Of a stretch of 64,000 bases of DNA, positions 22,041-33,975 are shown one piece after another. The DNA lies in the NCBI GenBank assembly GCA_021018995.1, contig CM037598.1:44508685-44572684 (forward strand), written 5' to 3'. A program made the position numbers and the translations under genes. The notes under the pieces were generated by a model. That model worked only from the letters and a program-made list of their open reading frames with translations, ran no database searches and was not told the origin of the DNA. The DNA comes from Chloranthus sessilifolius (taxonomy: Eukaryota; Streptophyta; Magnoliopsida; Chloranthales; Chloranthaceae). Positions within the stretch are counted from its first letter, which is position 1, and each line of letters begins with the position of its first letter.

Positions 22041-22989
22041 ATGGGGCAGTAGAAATGAAACTCAAACTCTGAATACCCAAATTGGGCAAATAGTTCGTCT
22101 ATTTATAGTTTTTCCCGAAGTCCATTTCAGATGTGCATTAACCAATCAGAATTGGGTAGATCCATATCAACCAATAGGAGTCGAGCACAAGGATCCAAAT
22201 CTGTTCTGGCCAATCAAAACTACTTGATCTGGTTTAACCAATCAGGAGACAGAGGCATCAATTCTTTTATGTAATTTGAAAATCTGTTTGAGCTTCTAGA
22301 AGTTCCCGCCAAGTAATTTCATCTTTGAGTGCTCACATGGGTTAGAATATGCCTTTGGTTCATGCTCAAAATCTTCTAGAATGTCCCTGGGTTTTTAAAT
22401 GCATTGGGGCACGTGCAAAGATTACTGAAATGCCCTCACAGATGCTGGGAATCTTCAGAATATAATTTCGCACAGATTGGGGACCTTTTCGAAAAGAATT
22501 ATAACTTTTGGAGATCTATTCGCACAGATTGGGGACCTTTTTGCAAAGATTGGGGACCTTTTCGAAAAGAACTGTAACTTCTGGAGATCTATTCGCACAG
22601 ATTGGGGACCTTTTCAAAAAGAACTGTAACTTCTGGAGATCTATTCGCACAGATTGGGGACCTTTTTGCAAAGATCAGGAATCCTTTCTAATAGCATTCT
22701 GTAGTGCATTCTTCTTTTCGAATAGCTCCAAACCTCTTTCCAGGTTGAAACCAGGCCTTTGTCTTCTTTAGTTTAGGCATTTTGACAGCCAGTGAGGTTG
22801 TCCTTTCTCCTTGTTCCTCCAGATCAAGATGGGTCATTATCTTTTCGGCACTTTTAAGCTACTTTCAAGGTTAAGCCAGCCTTTATTGTTAGCTGTAGAA
22901 CAAACACTTAAAACACTTATTTAGTTCTCTCAAGGGTCTATCAAGGCCCAGATTAAGGGGTGGAAAATGGTATTTTCCAGTTCTCAACA
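22041..22989 (-). repeat. 5' LTR of element E, part right of F
   Basis: Starts with the ATGGG duplication of F and continues the LTR broken at 10425. Contains CCAAT and TATA sites near 22100-22250, the 52-bp tandem repeat at 22471-22690 with TTCG motifs, and ends CTCAACA at 22989. GCCAT (22990-22994) is the right flank in C. Confidence 0.85.
22471..22690 (-). repeat. 52-bp tandem repeat in U3 of E (5' LTR)
   Basis: Units begin at 22471, 22523, 22596 and 22648; a 21-bp partial unit explains the 73-bp step. Each unit contains GATTGGGGACC and a TTCGAAAAG-type or TTTGCAAAG-type word. Confidence 0.8.
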
Positions 22990-25900
22990 GCCATACACTA
23001 AGCTAAAGGGAGACATCCCTATTGGGGTCTTATAAGTAGTTCTATAAGCCCAAAGAGCATCAGTCAACTTCAGGTACCAATCCTTCCTATCTCCTCTCAC
23101 AGCTTTCTCTAAAATGTGTTGGATCTCTCTATTAGAAATTTTCACCTGCCTAATGGTCTGTGGGTGGTATGGGGTGGCAACTTTGTGTGTCACAATGCAC
23201 TTTCTAACTAAGTTCTCAAATTGTCTATTGCAGAATTGGCTAGCCCCATCACTAATGATAGCTCTAGGGGTGTCAAACCTAGTGAAAATGTTGTCCTTCA
23301 AGAACTTGAGGACAACTTTGTGATAATTGGTTCTTGTGGCTATGGCCTCAACCCATTTAGACACATAGTCCATAGCCACAGGAATAAAATTATATCCATA
23401 GGAAGGAGGAAAAGGACCAATGAAGTCAATCCCCCAAATTTCAAATAGTTCAACAACAAGTATAGGCTGTAAAGGCATGAAATTTCTTTTGGAGATACTT
23501 CCCATTTTTTAGCATCTTTCACAAGCTTTGCAATGCTGCCATACATCTTTGAAGACGGTGGGTCAATAAAATCTATTTTGGATCACCTTTATAGTAGTTT
23601 ATTTCCACTGAAATGGCCTCCACAAGCCTGCACATGACACATAGTTAGTATGTTGTGAAATTTATTCTGAGGAACGCACCTCCTCAAAACTTGGTCAGCA
23701 CAATGCTTGAACAGGTGTGGATCCTCCCACATGTAATGTCTGATCTGGGAAAAGAATAGCTCCCTCTCCATTTTGTTCCAATGTGGGGGAATCCTACCCA
23801 CTGCCAAGTAATTCACTATGTTTGCAAACCAAGGTGCAGAAGTGCTGACAATAAATAGTTGTTCAACAGGGAAAGAATCATTGATAGGCTGCCAATCAAA
23901 CTCAGCAGTTAGGATCCTAGATAGGTAGTTACCATTTTCAACCCCTTTTTTATCCTTAATCTCAAGATCAAACTCCTATAATATGAGGATCCATTTGATT
24001 AATCTTGGCTTGGCATCCTTTTTAGACAAAAGGTACTTAAGGGCAAAGTGGTCAGTGAACACCACAATCCTAGATCCTAACACATAAGACCTGAACTTTT
24101 TCAAAGCATAGACAATAGCCAATAGTTCCTTCTCAGTTGTGGTGTAATTTAACTGAGCATCAATCATAATTTTGCTTGCATAAGCAATCACATAAGGTAC
24201 TTTATCCTTCCTTTGCCTCAAAACTATACTAATAGCAAATCTGATGCATCACACATCAGCTCAAATGGCAAAGAAAAATTAGGTGCTTGAAGGACAAGTG
24301 TAGAGGTTAAATAGCCTTTCAAAAGCTCAAAAGTAGTGAGACATTCATCATTAAATTCAAAAGGCACAACAGGTGACAAAGAGGTTTTGAGATTTGACTG
24401 AAATCTTTGATAAATCTCCTATAAAAACTAGCATGCCCCAAGAAAGATCTGACTTGTTTGACATTTTTAGGTGGGGAAAATGTGCAATGAAATCAATTTT
24501 AGCTTGGTCAAGGGCAATGCCTTGATTGACCATAAAATGACTCTTTTCCCAACTTAAAACCAAGTTAGTTTCCTCACATCTCTGCAGCACTAGCCTGAGA
24601 TAGTGTAGACATTGGCTAAAACTATCCCCAAAGACAGAAAAATCATCTATGAATATCTCTAAAAACTGATCAATCATGCCCGAGAAGATGGCATACATAC
24701 ACCTTTGAAAAGTTGCAGGGGCATTGCACAATCCAAATGGCATCCTTCTATAGGCAAAGGTGCCAAATGGACATCTAAAAGTTATTTTCTCTTGGTCTTA
24801 TGGATACACAGGGATTTGGTTATAACCAAAATATCCATCAAGAAAGGAATAGAAAGCTTTGCCTGCCAACTTATCCAAAATCTAGTCTATGAAGGGCAAA
24901 GGAAAGTGGTCTTTTCTGGTTTTCAAATTGAGCTTTCGATAATCAATGCACACCCTCCAACCAGTGATTTCCCAAATTGGAATTAGTTCATCAGAATCAG
25001 ATTTAACCACAGTGATTATAGATTTCTTAGGTACCACCTGAGTAGGTGCTATCCATTCATAAGCTGAAATGGGATAGATGACTCCTTTATCTAACAATTT
25101 GGCCACCTCCTTCATCACCACTTCTTCCATGTGGGGGTTTAACTTTCTCTGCATCTCTCTAGAGGGTTTGGAACCCTCTTTCAAGTGGATCTTATGCATA
25201 CAAATGGTAGGGTTGATGCCCTCAAGATCAGTAATAGTCCAACCTACTGCTCTTTTATACCTTTTCAACACGCACAACAACTCTTCTTCTTGCTTATCAG
25301 TGGGTGAAGAAGAAATTTTCACAACCAACTTTTGATTAGCAACCAAAAAAATATATTTCAAAGACTTGGGCAGCTATTTCAATTTCTCATAAGGTGGACT
25401 TATGAGTGAGGGCCACAAAGGTGCCTTGGAAGGTGGTGGAAGTGGCAATACAACATCTCTCTAGAGGGTTTGGAACCCTCTTTCAAGTGGATCTTATGCA
25501 TACAAATAGTAGGGTTGATGCCCTCAAGATCAGTAATAGTCCAACCTACTGCTCTTTTATACCTTTTCAACACGCACAAAAACTCTTCTTCTTGCTTATC
25601 AGTGAGTGAAGAAGAAATTTTCACAACCAACTTTTTATTAGCACCCAAAAAAATATATTTCAAAGACTTGGGCAGCTATTTCAATTTCTCATAAGGTGGA
25701 CTTATGAGTGAGGGCCACAAAGGTGCCTAGGAAGGTGGTGGAAGTGGCAATACAGCTGGTTTCCAAGGAGGATACCTTGTTGCTGGCCCCACTTCAGAAT
25801 TTAAGGCTTTCACCTCTTGAACCATAGGTGTGGGGGCCTTCTCTTTTATAACCAACAATTGGCTGTTGTCTAAAGGACTAAGCAGTATTCACATGTTTCA

Positions 25901-26790
25901 TCACAAGGTCTGGAAATTGGGTAGCAGAAAGACATTCTTCAAGGGAGTGAGTGAGGGACTGGCATATCAAACATTTTCCCTGTTGTAATCATCTCTCTCA
26001 CCAATCTAATAGGACTCTCAATGTCCCTTGACAAAGTCTCCCTTTGCATGGAGTTTTCACTAATGATATCAAACAACTCCCATGCCTCATCAGCTATCTT
26101 GTGGAGGTAAGTACCACCACATGAGGCATCAACCATATCCCTACTCTTGGGATCAATTTCTTGATAGAAACTTTGAACAAGTTGTCATTCAAAAATTTGG
26201 TGATGGGGGCATTAATTCAAGAGCTCCTTAAATCTCTCTCAAGCTTGATAAACGTCTTCAGTTGGGGATTGAGCAAAGGAGATTATGCTCTTCCTCAGCT
26301 GACTTGTTTTGGACATAAGAAAAAACATGGCCAAAAATTGACATCGAAGATCATTCCAAAGACTAAATATTATTGGTTAGGAGCATTGATAGCCAAGTTC
26401 TGGCTCTATCCTTTAGTGAAAAAGAAAAGAGTCTCAACCCGGTTGCTTCCTCCCCCAAACATGCAATGTTGAAAGTAGTTCATAGTCCTAGAAATTCAGC
26501 AATTTGCTTGTATGGGTCTTCCTTACTTAGGCCATGATATGAGGGCAACATCTGTATGATAGAAGATTTTATCTTATAATTCCCTTAGACAACGGGGAAT
26601 TGAATGGAGAAGGGAGAATTGTAGACCCCCGGTGCATTGAATTCCTTTAATGTCCTAGGTTGCTCTCCCATTACAGAAAGCTCACAATCAACCACAAGTG
26701 TGTGTAGGGACTGCTTAGGTCTGAGAGGTCTCTAAACTTCAAGATCTAAAGGAACAATCTCAGGATTGAGAGATTCTCTCCCCAGCATAC
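22990..26790 (-). pseudogene. gag-pol region of element C (partial, broken)
   Basis: Read right to left: gag (about 26790-25930; a CGGTYLHKI segment similar to gag of B), a pre-RT region (about 25740-25170), reverse transcriptase (about 25170-24350; CIDYRKLN, MPFGLCNAPATFQRCM, FIDDFS), RNase H (about 24260-23960; [31 protein letters not shown]), integrase zinc-binding part (about 23820-23590; CGGHFSGNK) and catalytic core (23505-22990; [15 protein letters not shown]). E interrupts it at 22990. Clearly Athila-type by its RT and RNase H motifs. Several breaks; not a working gene. Confidence 0.8.
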
Positions 26791-27108
26791 ACACAGCATG
26801 TACCAAGTACAACACACAGAAATACAGCATAAATTTAGCAAAACAATTATAAAAACACACACTATTGCTGCAGATCTCAAAATGTGCAGATCTAAAAATG
26901 AAAATGAGTTAGGAAATGCAAACTTTAGCACAGCTTGCTCCTCCAATGAGCACAATGCTCCTCTCAGAACAACAAATCCAGATCTGCAACACAAAATAAA
27001 ACTCTAAAAACATCTACAACAGCAATTAATCAAACACAAAATTGGCAATTATAAATCTAAATCTAAAATGAGAAAAACTTAGAGCTACCAATTCTAAAAA
27101 TATAGATC

Positions 27109-27123
27109 TTTGATAGCGGCACC
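27109..27123 (-). promoter_or_regulatory. Primer binding site of element C
   Basis: TTTGATAGCGGCACCA region next to the LTR start at 27131. A weaker match to tRNA-Asp than in E, F or A, in keeping with greater age. Confidence 0.6.
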
Positions 27124-27130
27124 AAAAACT

Positions 27131-28263
27131 TGTTCTATTACTTACCTAATAATTATTAAAGGGTTAAAAATATCAAACTAAAGGCAAAATCACAGAGAAA
27201 TGGGATCAAGGTAAGCAATCAGATCTACAAGAATCAGAGCTGTTGCAGCAAGCTTTAAGGGGCTAGTGAGGGTATGTCCACAGGGAAATATGCTTTAAAA
27301 TGGAGTAAATCTCTAGATCTATGTCAGATCTGGCACTCTAGCCTATCCTAGTTTAAAACAAAGCAAGAGAGGAAAGAGGAGAGGTTTCTAAAGGGTTGTC
27401 ACTTTACTAGAACTATAGAAAATAAAAATGCAAATGAGATAGAACTGATTAAAACACAGATTCAGGGAGATGAGAACAAGATTAAGATCAAAAGGGAGAG
27501 AATAATAACTAGGGATTTTGGTCTTTACGAAAAATTATTTGGTTCAAAGGCAGTACAGGAAAATAATTTGCAACAGTCCTTCATCTGGCTACAACCTCAA
27601 ATGCAAGGTATAAGATTCCAACACCAATTTAGAGAATTGGAGTGATCCTAAGGCTGCGATCTATCCACTTGAATGGTCACAGATCATCCCAGAGATTCCT
27701 CTAATTCAAGGATCTTAATTAGAATAATTAAACTATTGTAGATGTTGTGGATGCAAGGCTACAAGCTCAGGCATCAAATTAGATTTAGGGAAATCAAATG
27801 ATAATCACAAGATTTATGGATCCAAATTAACTTTACATTCAATAATTACTTAATCAATACAACTTACAGTCTAATTGTTCTCAGATCTACAGTCAGTGCA
27901 ACATCTAATCCTCGTACAAAGCTTTAAACCTCTCAATTTACAGCTCTCAACCTCACCCTAGCTACTAAAAGGGTATAGCCAACCATGGTTAGTCTAAATA
28001 GTGAATGTGGAAGAAGGAAAAGGGAAGGAGGGAAATAGGAATTCGGATTTGGCTTGAGCTCTCTCAATTTTCGGATGGTTCTTTTGGAAACTCCCTAGGA
28101 TTTTATAGTCTTCCTCTCTATTCTCATATCTGTTCCAACAAATTAGAGATGAAGGGAATAATTCTGTTAATCTGAATTGCTGATGTGGTTGAGTTTTCTT
28201 TTAGAAACTCTCCCCTAATTGGTCCAAACTAGACCAGTACATGTTAAGTGGTTAGAGGGTTCC
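27131..28263 (-). repeat. 5' LTR of element C, part 1 (left of A)
   Basis: Starts TGTTCTATTACTT at the primer site. Contains the block 'TTCATCTGGCTAC' shared by all LTRs in this window. Ends with GTTCC (28259-28263), the target duplication of A. Confidence 0.75.
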
Positions 28264-28549
28264 TGTTGAGAACTGGAAAATACCATTTTTCCCCCCTTAA
28301 TCTGGGCCTTGATAGACCCTTGAGAGAACTAAATAAGTGTTTTAAGTGTTTGTTTTACAGCTAACAATAAAGGCAGGCTTAACCTTGAAAGTAGCTCAAA
28401 AGTGCCAAAAAGATGACAATCCATGTCAATCCAAAGGAAGAAAGAGAAGAAACAACCTCACTAGCTGTTGAAAGGTCTTAATTGAAGAGGCAAAGACCTG
28501 GTCTCAACCCAGAAAAGTGGTATGGAGCAATTTGAACAGAAAAATGCAC

Positions 28550-28790
28550 TACAGAGTACTTTTCGCAAAGAACCTGAACTGTTCGCAAAGAACCTGAAAC
28601 TCTGCGAAAAGAACAAAAACTCCAGGCTTAGCTTTCGAAGAGCATCTGAACTCTTCGAAGAGATGATTTACCTTTTCGAAAAGAAGAAGACTCAATTCGA
28701 ACAGAACCAGAACCTTGTGAAAAGTGCTTCAGGAGTTACAACACCTTGCGAAAAGCCCCCTAAGCTTTGCGAAAAGGTATTCTGGAGGTT
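28550..28790 (+). repeat. TTCG motif array in U3 of A
   Basis: About a dozen copies of TTCGCAAAG, TTCGAAAAG, TTCGAAGAG and their reverse forms in 240 bp, upstream of the CCAAT cluster. The same words recur in the A spacer before its second open region. Matching array in the 3' LTR at about 39255-39495. An incidental long frame runs through both copies. Confidence 0.75.
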
Positions 28791-28998
28791 CCCAGCTTTT
28801 GCAAGGGCAATTCAGTAATTTGTTTCATGTGGCCCAATGCATCTAAAAACCTAGGGACATTCCAGAAGATTCTAAGCATGAAGCAAAGGCATATTCCACC
28901 CCACGTGAGCACCCAGAGATGAAATAACTTGGCAGGAACTTCTAGAAATTCTAACAGACTTTCAAAATGCATAACATAATCGATGCTTTTTTCACCTG

Positions 28999-29140
28999 AT
29001 TGGCTGAACCAGATCAAGGAATTCTGATTGGCCAGAACAGATCTGGATCCTCATGCTCGACTACCATTGGTCAGAACAGATCTGAGCACTTCTGATTAGT
29101 TGATACACATCTGAGCTGAACTTAGGGAAAACTATAAATA
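28999..29140 (+). promoter_or_regulatory. LTR promoter of A: CCAAT cluster and TATA box
   Basis: ATTGG (reverse CCAAT) at 28999, 29027 and 29066, with a fourth, degenerate one near 29095 (intact in the 3' LTR near 39800), then TATAAATA at 29133-29140. The same CCAAT-cluster-then-TATA layout is seen in B, E and F. CCAAT and TATA function is established for plant promoters; activity here is inferred. Confidence 0.65.
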
Positions 29141-30142
29141 GACGAACCATTTGCCCAATTTGGGCATCCAGATTCTGAGTTTCATTCCTATTCCCCCATT
29201 TCCAAACCAGATAGTTTGTCTGAAATCCCCGTAATAGCTTCACTTTTACTTGCAATTGAGAGCTGTGAGATATTTCTGTAATTCAAAAGAGAATTGTATT
29301 CAAGACTATAAATCTAAGAGCTGTTTAAGCTGTGCTCTGTAATTGTAACGGTGGATTTGAAAAGGTTGCTATAAACCGTACATTCTCAATTGGACTCATG
29401 TTAAGGGTTCCCTCTGATCTCCTTATTGCATTAGACTCCTTTAGATTTACTATTTTTCATGCAATTTCCCTTGATTCATTAATCCTGTGAGAATTAGTGT
29501 TGGTAACCTAATCTCTCACAGCATTTGTAGTGATGCTTCTTGTTCTAAACTAAGGCTTTGGATTAAAGACTATTGGATGGTCTGTGGCCTTTAAAGTGGA
29601 CAGACCATAGCCATAAGCCTAAGTCTAATCCTGGAGTTAGATTTATTTCTCTTACATCTGTGCTTGTAGCCAGTTGAAGATTGAATCATTTCTCTGTTGA
29701 TCGGTAGTCATTCTCATTGTGTTTGAAGGACCAAATCAAAGTTTGATATTACTTCTCCATTTTTTCTACAAGTTTACCTCAAACGTTCCCCCAACTCAGA
29801 TCTGGATCATTTAGTTTAACTTTTACTTTTATCATTTAGTTAATGTGACAAATTCAACCTCCCATCTTATGTGCTTTCTAGATAGGATAAGAGGCCAGAT
29901 CTGGTAGCTCAGATCTGGAGGCTTATCTTGCATTTTAGAAAAATTCTCTGTGGACGATCTTTCACTCACTTACATTTAAAACTTGCTACAATTGGCCCTG
30001 ATCTTGCAGGCTAATTCACTTCTACCTGTGCTGATATTTCTTTACTCTTTTTAATATTCTAGATTCAGTATAATTTAGCAGTTGTAAACCTGTTTTCAAA
30101 ATACACATAAATCAAGCACACTAAGAAGCAACAACAAGTTTT

Positions 30143-30160
30143 TGGCGCCGCTGTCGGGGA
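30143..30160 (+). promoter_or_regulatory. Primer binding site of element A (tRNA-Asp)
   Basis: TGGCGCCGCTGTCGGGGA, two bases from the complement of the plant tRNA-Asp 3' end (TGGCGCCGTTGCCGGGGA), the usual Athila primer. Confidence 0.85.
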
Positions 30161-30342
30161 ATTTGTTCTAAAATAGGTAGACCTAAGTTTTTACTTTTTT
30201 TTTTTTTTTTATATCATTACTAAACTATTCTATTGTTTATACCTGTGCAGTTATTCATGTCCAATTTTTGAAGAAGGGAAACTACTTAAAAAGAAATTCT
30301 GAAGGTTTGTTGTGAATAATCAGATTTTTTATTCTGAGTTGT

Positions 30343-33300
30343 ATGTTTGCTAGGAGGACTCTCAGCCCTGAGATTGTCCCACTGAATTTAGAAGTTGAAA
30401 GGCTACTACGAACCAAACAAACAACACAGAATTCTGCTACTATGGGTGAAGAACCTCGACTTTTGAGGGATTACATTGCACCTGGTGCTTATAATTCTCC
30501 CTGTTGCATTCAATTTCCTACTGTTGAAGGAAATTATGAGATCAAATCATCGACTATCCAAATGCTTCCTTCCTTCCATGGGTTGAGTAAGGAAGATCCA
30601 TACAAACATGTGGATAAATTCTTGGCTCTTTGCACCACATTCAACATAGCTAGACTTGGTTCAGAAGCAACCAAGCTTAGGCTCTTTCCTTTTTCATTAA
30701 AGGATAAAGCTAGAGCATGGTTATCTATGTTAGCACCAAATAGTATCACTTCTTGGAATGATTTGCAGTGTCAATTTTTAGCCAAATATTTCCCAATGTC
30801 TAAAACAAGTCAATTGAGACAAAGTATCATTTCTTTCTCACAAAACTCAACTGAAACTTTCCATGAAGCATCGGAATGATTTAAGGAACTTTTAAGGCAG
30901 TGTCCTCATCATCAAATTCCTAGATGGCAGCTGGTTCAAAGCTTCTATCAAGGAATTGATCAAAAAGGCAAAAATATGGTGGATGCCTCCTGTGGAGGCA
31001 CTTACTTGCAAAAAATAGTTGAGGAGGTTTGGGACTTATTTGAAGTAAAATTTGAAATATGTGTTTTTAGGAGATCATAAATCATTGCCTGCGATTATTT
31101 CTTCCTCCCTCACAAAGGAGCAGGAGGAAGAGTTGTTGATTGTTTTGAAAGAACATAGAAGGGCAATTGGAAGAGGTTGTTAAGTTGTTGGATGCATGCA
31201 CAAAATCCATTTGGAAGAAGATGCATGCACAAAATCCATTTGGAAGAAGATGCATGCACAAAATCCATTTGGAAGAAGATGCAAAGCCTTCTAGGGAAAT
31301 GCAAAGGAGGCTGAACCCTCATATGCAAGAAGTGGTCATGAAAGAGGTTGTTAAGTTGTTGGATGCAGGAGTCATTTACCCCATTTCAGATTCAGCTTGG
31401 GTGGCACCTACACAGGTGGTACCTAAGAAATCTGGGATCATTGTTGTAACCTCAGACTCTGGTGAGCCTATGTCAACTAGACAAACAACTGGGTGGAGAG
31501 TCTATATTGATTACAGAAAATTAAATGCAATGACCAGAAAAGACCATTTCCCCCTCCCATTCATTGATCAGATTTTAGATAAGCTAGCAGGAAAAGCTTA
31601 TTACTGTTTTCTTGATGGTTACTCTGGTTATAACCAGATTCCTGTGTACCCACAAGATCAGGAAAAGACCACATTCACTTGCCCTTTTGGCACTTTCGCC
31701 TATAGAAGAATGCCCTTTGGTCTTTGTAATGCTCCTGCTACTTTTCAAAGATGCATGTATTCCATTTTCTCTGATATGATTGACCAATTTATGGAGATTT
31801 TTATGGATGAATTTTCAATCTCTGAGAGCACTTTCCCAGTGTTTGCATCATCTCAAATTGGTATTACAGAGATGTGAAGAAACCAATCTAGTTTTGAGCT
31901 GGGAAAAGAGCCATTTCATGGTCACCCAAGGCATTGTCCTTGGCCAAGTAGTTTCCCACAAGAGCATTGAGGTGGACAGAGCAAAAATTGATTTAATTGC
32001 ACATTTACCACCTCCCAAAACTGTTAAACAAATCAGAAGTTTTCTGGGACATGCTGGATTTTACAGAAGGCTCATTAAGGACTTCAGCAAAATAACCAAA
32101 CCTCTTTGTCATTTGCTGTGCGAAGATGTCCCTTTTGTTTTCAATAATGAAAGCTTGAAGGCTTTTGAATTCTTAAAAAACTATTTGATTTCAGCTCCAA
32201 TATTGTAGTCTCCAGATTATTCACTACCTTTTGAACTGATGTGTGATGCATCAGATTATGCTTTGGGAGCGGTCCTGGGACAGAGAAAGGAAAAGCTGCC
32301 TCATGCCATAGCTTATGCCAGTAAATCAATGATTGATGCACAACTCAATTACACAGCAACTGAGAAGGAGCTGCTGGCAATTGTTTTTGCTTTAGAGAAA
32401 TTCAGGTCATATGTCTTGGGTTCACAAATAGTGGTGTTCACTGACCACTCTGCTTTGAAATACCTTCTGTCTAAGAAGGACACCAAACCAAGATTAATCA
32501 GGTGGATTGTCCTATTACAGGAATTTGATTTACAGATCCAAGATAAAAAGGGGGTGGAGAATGTGGTGGCTGATCACCTGCCTAGAATTTTAACTGTTGA
32601 GATTGATAGGCTGCCTATCAATGAATTTTTCCCTGATGAGCAACTTTTTGCCATTAGTGTACACACTCCTTGGTTTGCAAACATAGTCAACTTTTTGGCT
32701 ACTGGAAGAATTCCTCAACATTGGAATAAAATGGATAAAGATCTTTTCTTCGCAAAGGTTAAACATTTCATCTAGAAAGATCCTCATCTGTTTAAGAGTT
32801 GTGCAGGCCAAATAATAAGAAAATGTGTCCCTGACCAAGAATTTCATAGAATACTTTCTATGTGTCATGAACAGGCTTGTGGAGGTCATTTTAATGGAAA
32901 CAAAACTGCTGCAAAGGTTTTGCAGTGCGGATTTTATTGGCCTACACTTTTCAAAGATGCTCTGCAGCATTGTAAGTCTTGCCAGAACTGTCAGAAATTA
33001 GGCAGCATTTTCAAGAGAAACTCAATGCCTTTACAGCCTATTTTGGTAGTTGAGTTGTTTGATGTTTGGGGGATAGACTTCATGGGTCCCTTTCCTCCTT
33101 CCAATGGGAATAATTTCATTTTAGTAGTTGTGGATTATGTATCCAAATGGATTGAAGCCACAACCACTAAAACAAACGATCACAAAGTGGTTCTTAAATT
33201 TCTTAAGGATCACATTTTTTCCAGGTTTGGTTTTCCCAGAGCCATTATCAGTGATGGGGGAAGCCATTTTTGTAATAAACATTTTGAAACTTTATTGAAA

Positions 33301-33975
33301 AAATACTCTGTGCCTCATAGAGTAGCCACTCCATATCATCCACAAACCAGTGGACAAGTGGAGATTTCTAATAGAGAAATCAAACATATTTCGGAAAAGA
33401 CTATGAAGAAGGACAGAAAGGATTGGTCCTTTAAGCTGAATGATGCATTGTGGGCATACATGACAGCCTATAAAACCCCAATTGGCATGTCCCCATTCAT
33501 GTTGGTCTATGGAAAAGCATGCCATTTACCAGTAGAGTTAGAATATAAAGCCTTTTGGGCCATTAAAACATTGAACATGGATCTAACTACTGCTGGTAAT
33601 CACAGGAAACTGCGACTTGCTGAGTTGGAGGAGCTGAGAATGGATGCATACACAAATTCAAGATTTTACAAAGAGAAAGTCAAAACTTTCCATGATAAAA
33701 ATTTATTGAGAAAAGAGTTCACAGCTGGCTCTAAGGTATGGTTATTTAACTCAAAACTCAAGTTTTCCCCAGGAAAGCTGAGATCCAGATGGGAAGGGCC
33801 ATGCATCTTTATTCATTCGAGCGGCATCCTTGATCCAAGTAATGGAAGAATCACGAAAGTAAATGGTCGAGGCTCAAACCATGCATTGAAAATACCCGAG
33901 CTGTCTTGCCCATCATCATCACAAACCTCCAAAAATCGATGGTGGATAAGCATACATTATGTTTTTATTTCATAG
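30343..33975 (+). pseudogene. gag-pol region of element A (broken)
   Basis: gag (30343-about 31060; PGAYNSPCCIQFPTVEGNYE, GLSKEDPYKHVDKF, LKDKARAWLSML), reverse transcriptase (about 31320-32000; VYIDYRKLN, MPFGLCNAPATFQRCM), RNase H (about 32220-32590; [41 protein letters not shown]) and integrase (about 32640-33900; [63 protein letters not shown] and a C-terminal DNA-binding segment with [20 protein letters not shown]). Order gag-RT-RH-INT fits Ty3/gypsy, Athila lineage. The start at 30343 fits 200 bp after the primer site. About five breaks; shorter than the same region of B. Not functional. Confidence 0.85.

Larger units (their letters stand above)
4739..22989 (-). mobile_element. Element E: non-autonomous Athila-like (LARD-type) element, split by F
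   Basis: Read on the minus strand: 5' LTR 22989-22046 plus 10425-9491 (interrupted by F), primer site 9483-9466, 3.27 kb internal region without gag or pol, polypurine tract, and 3' LTR 6224-4739 (continuing left of G). Without F and G it is about 6.95 kb. The two LTR copies differ by about 3% over the 300 bp compared, and their length difference is fully explained by tandem-repeat copy number. Right flank GCCAT starts the integrase region of C, so E sits inside C. Having both ends and conserved non-coding blocks but no enzymes, it would need proteins from relatives such as F, A or B. It looks structurally whole apart from the insertions. Confidence 0.8.
28264..30136 (+). repeat. 5' LTR of element A
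   Basis: TGTTGAGAACTGG ... CAACAACA. U3 28264-about 29160 with TTCG array, CCAAT cluster and TATA; R/U5 to 30136. It ends six bases before the primer site. Confidence 0.9.

Noticed and set aside
28550-28790. TTCG arrays as heat-shock elements
   Set aside because: Heat-shock elements need GAA and TTC blocks spaced by two bases; most words here are TTCGAA or TTCGCAAAG without that spacing, and the D, G and C dialects do not contain them.
28522-28818. 98-codon frame across the TTCG array of the A LTR, also open in the 3' LTR (39227-39523)
   Set aside because: Low-complexity translation of a repeated nucleotide motif; the equivalent regions of B, E and F are open in other frames or on the other strand, so no protein is conserved.
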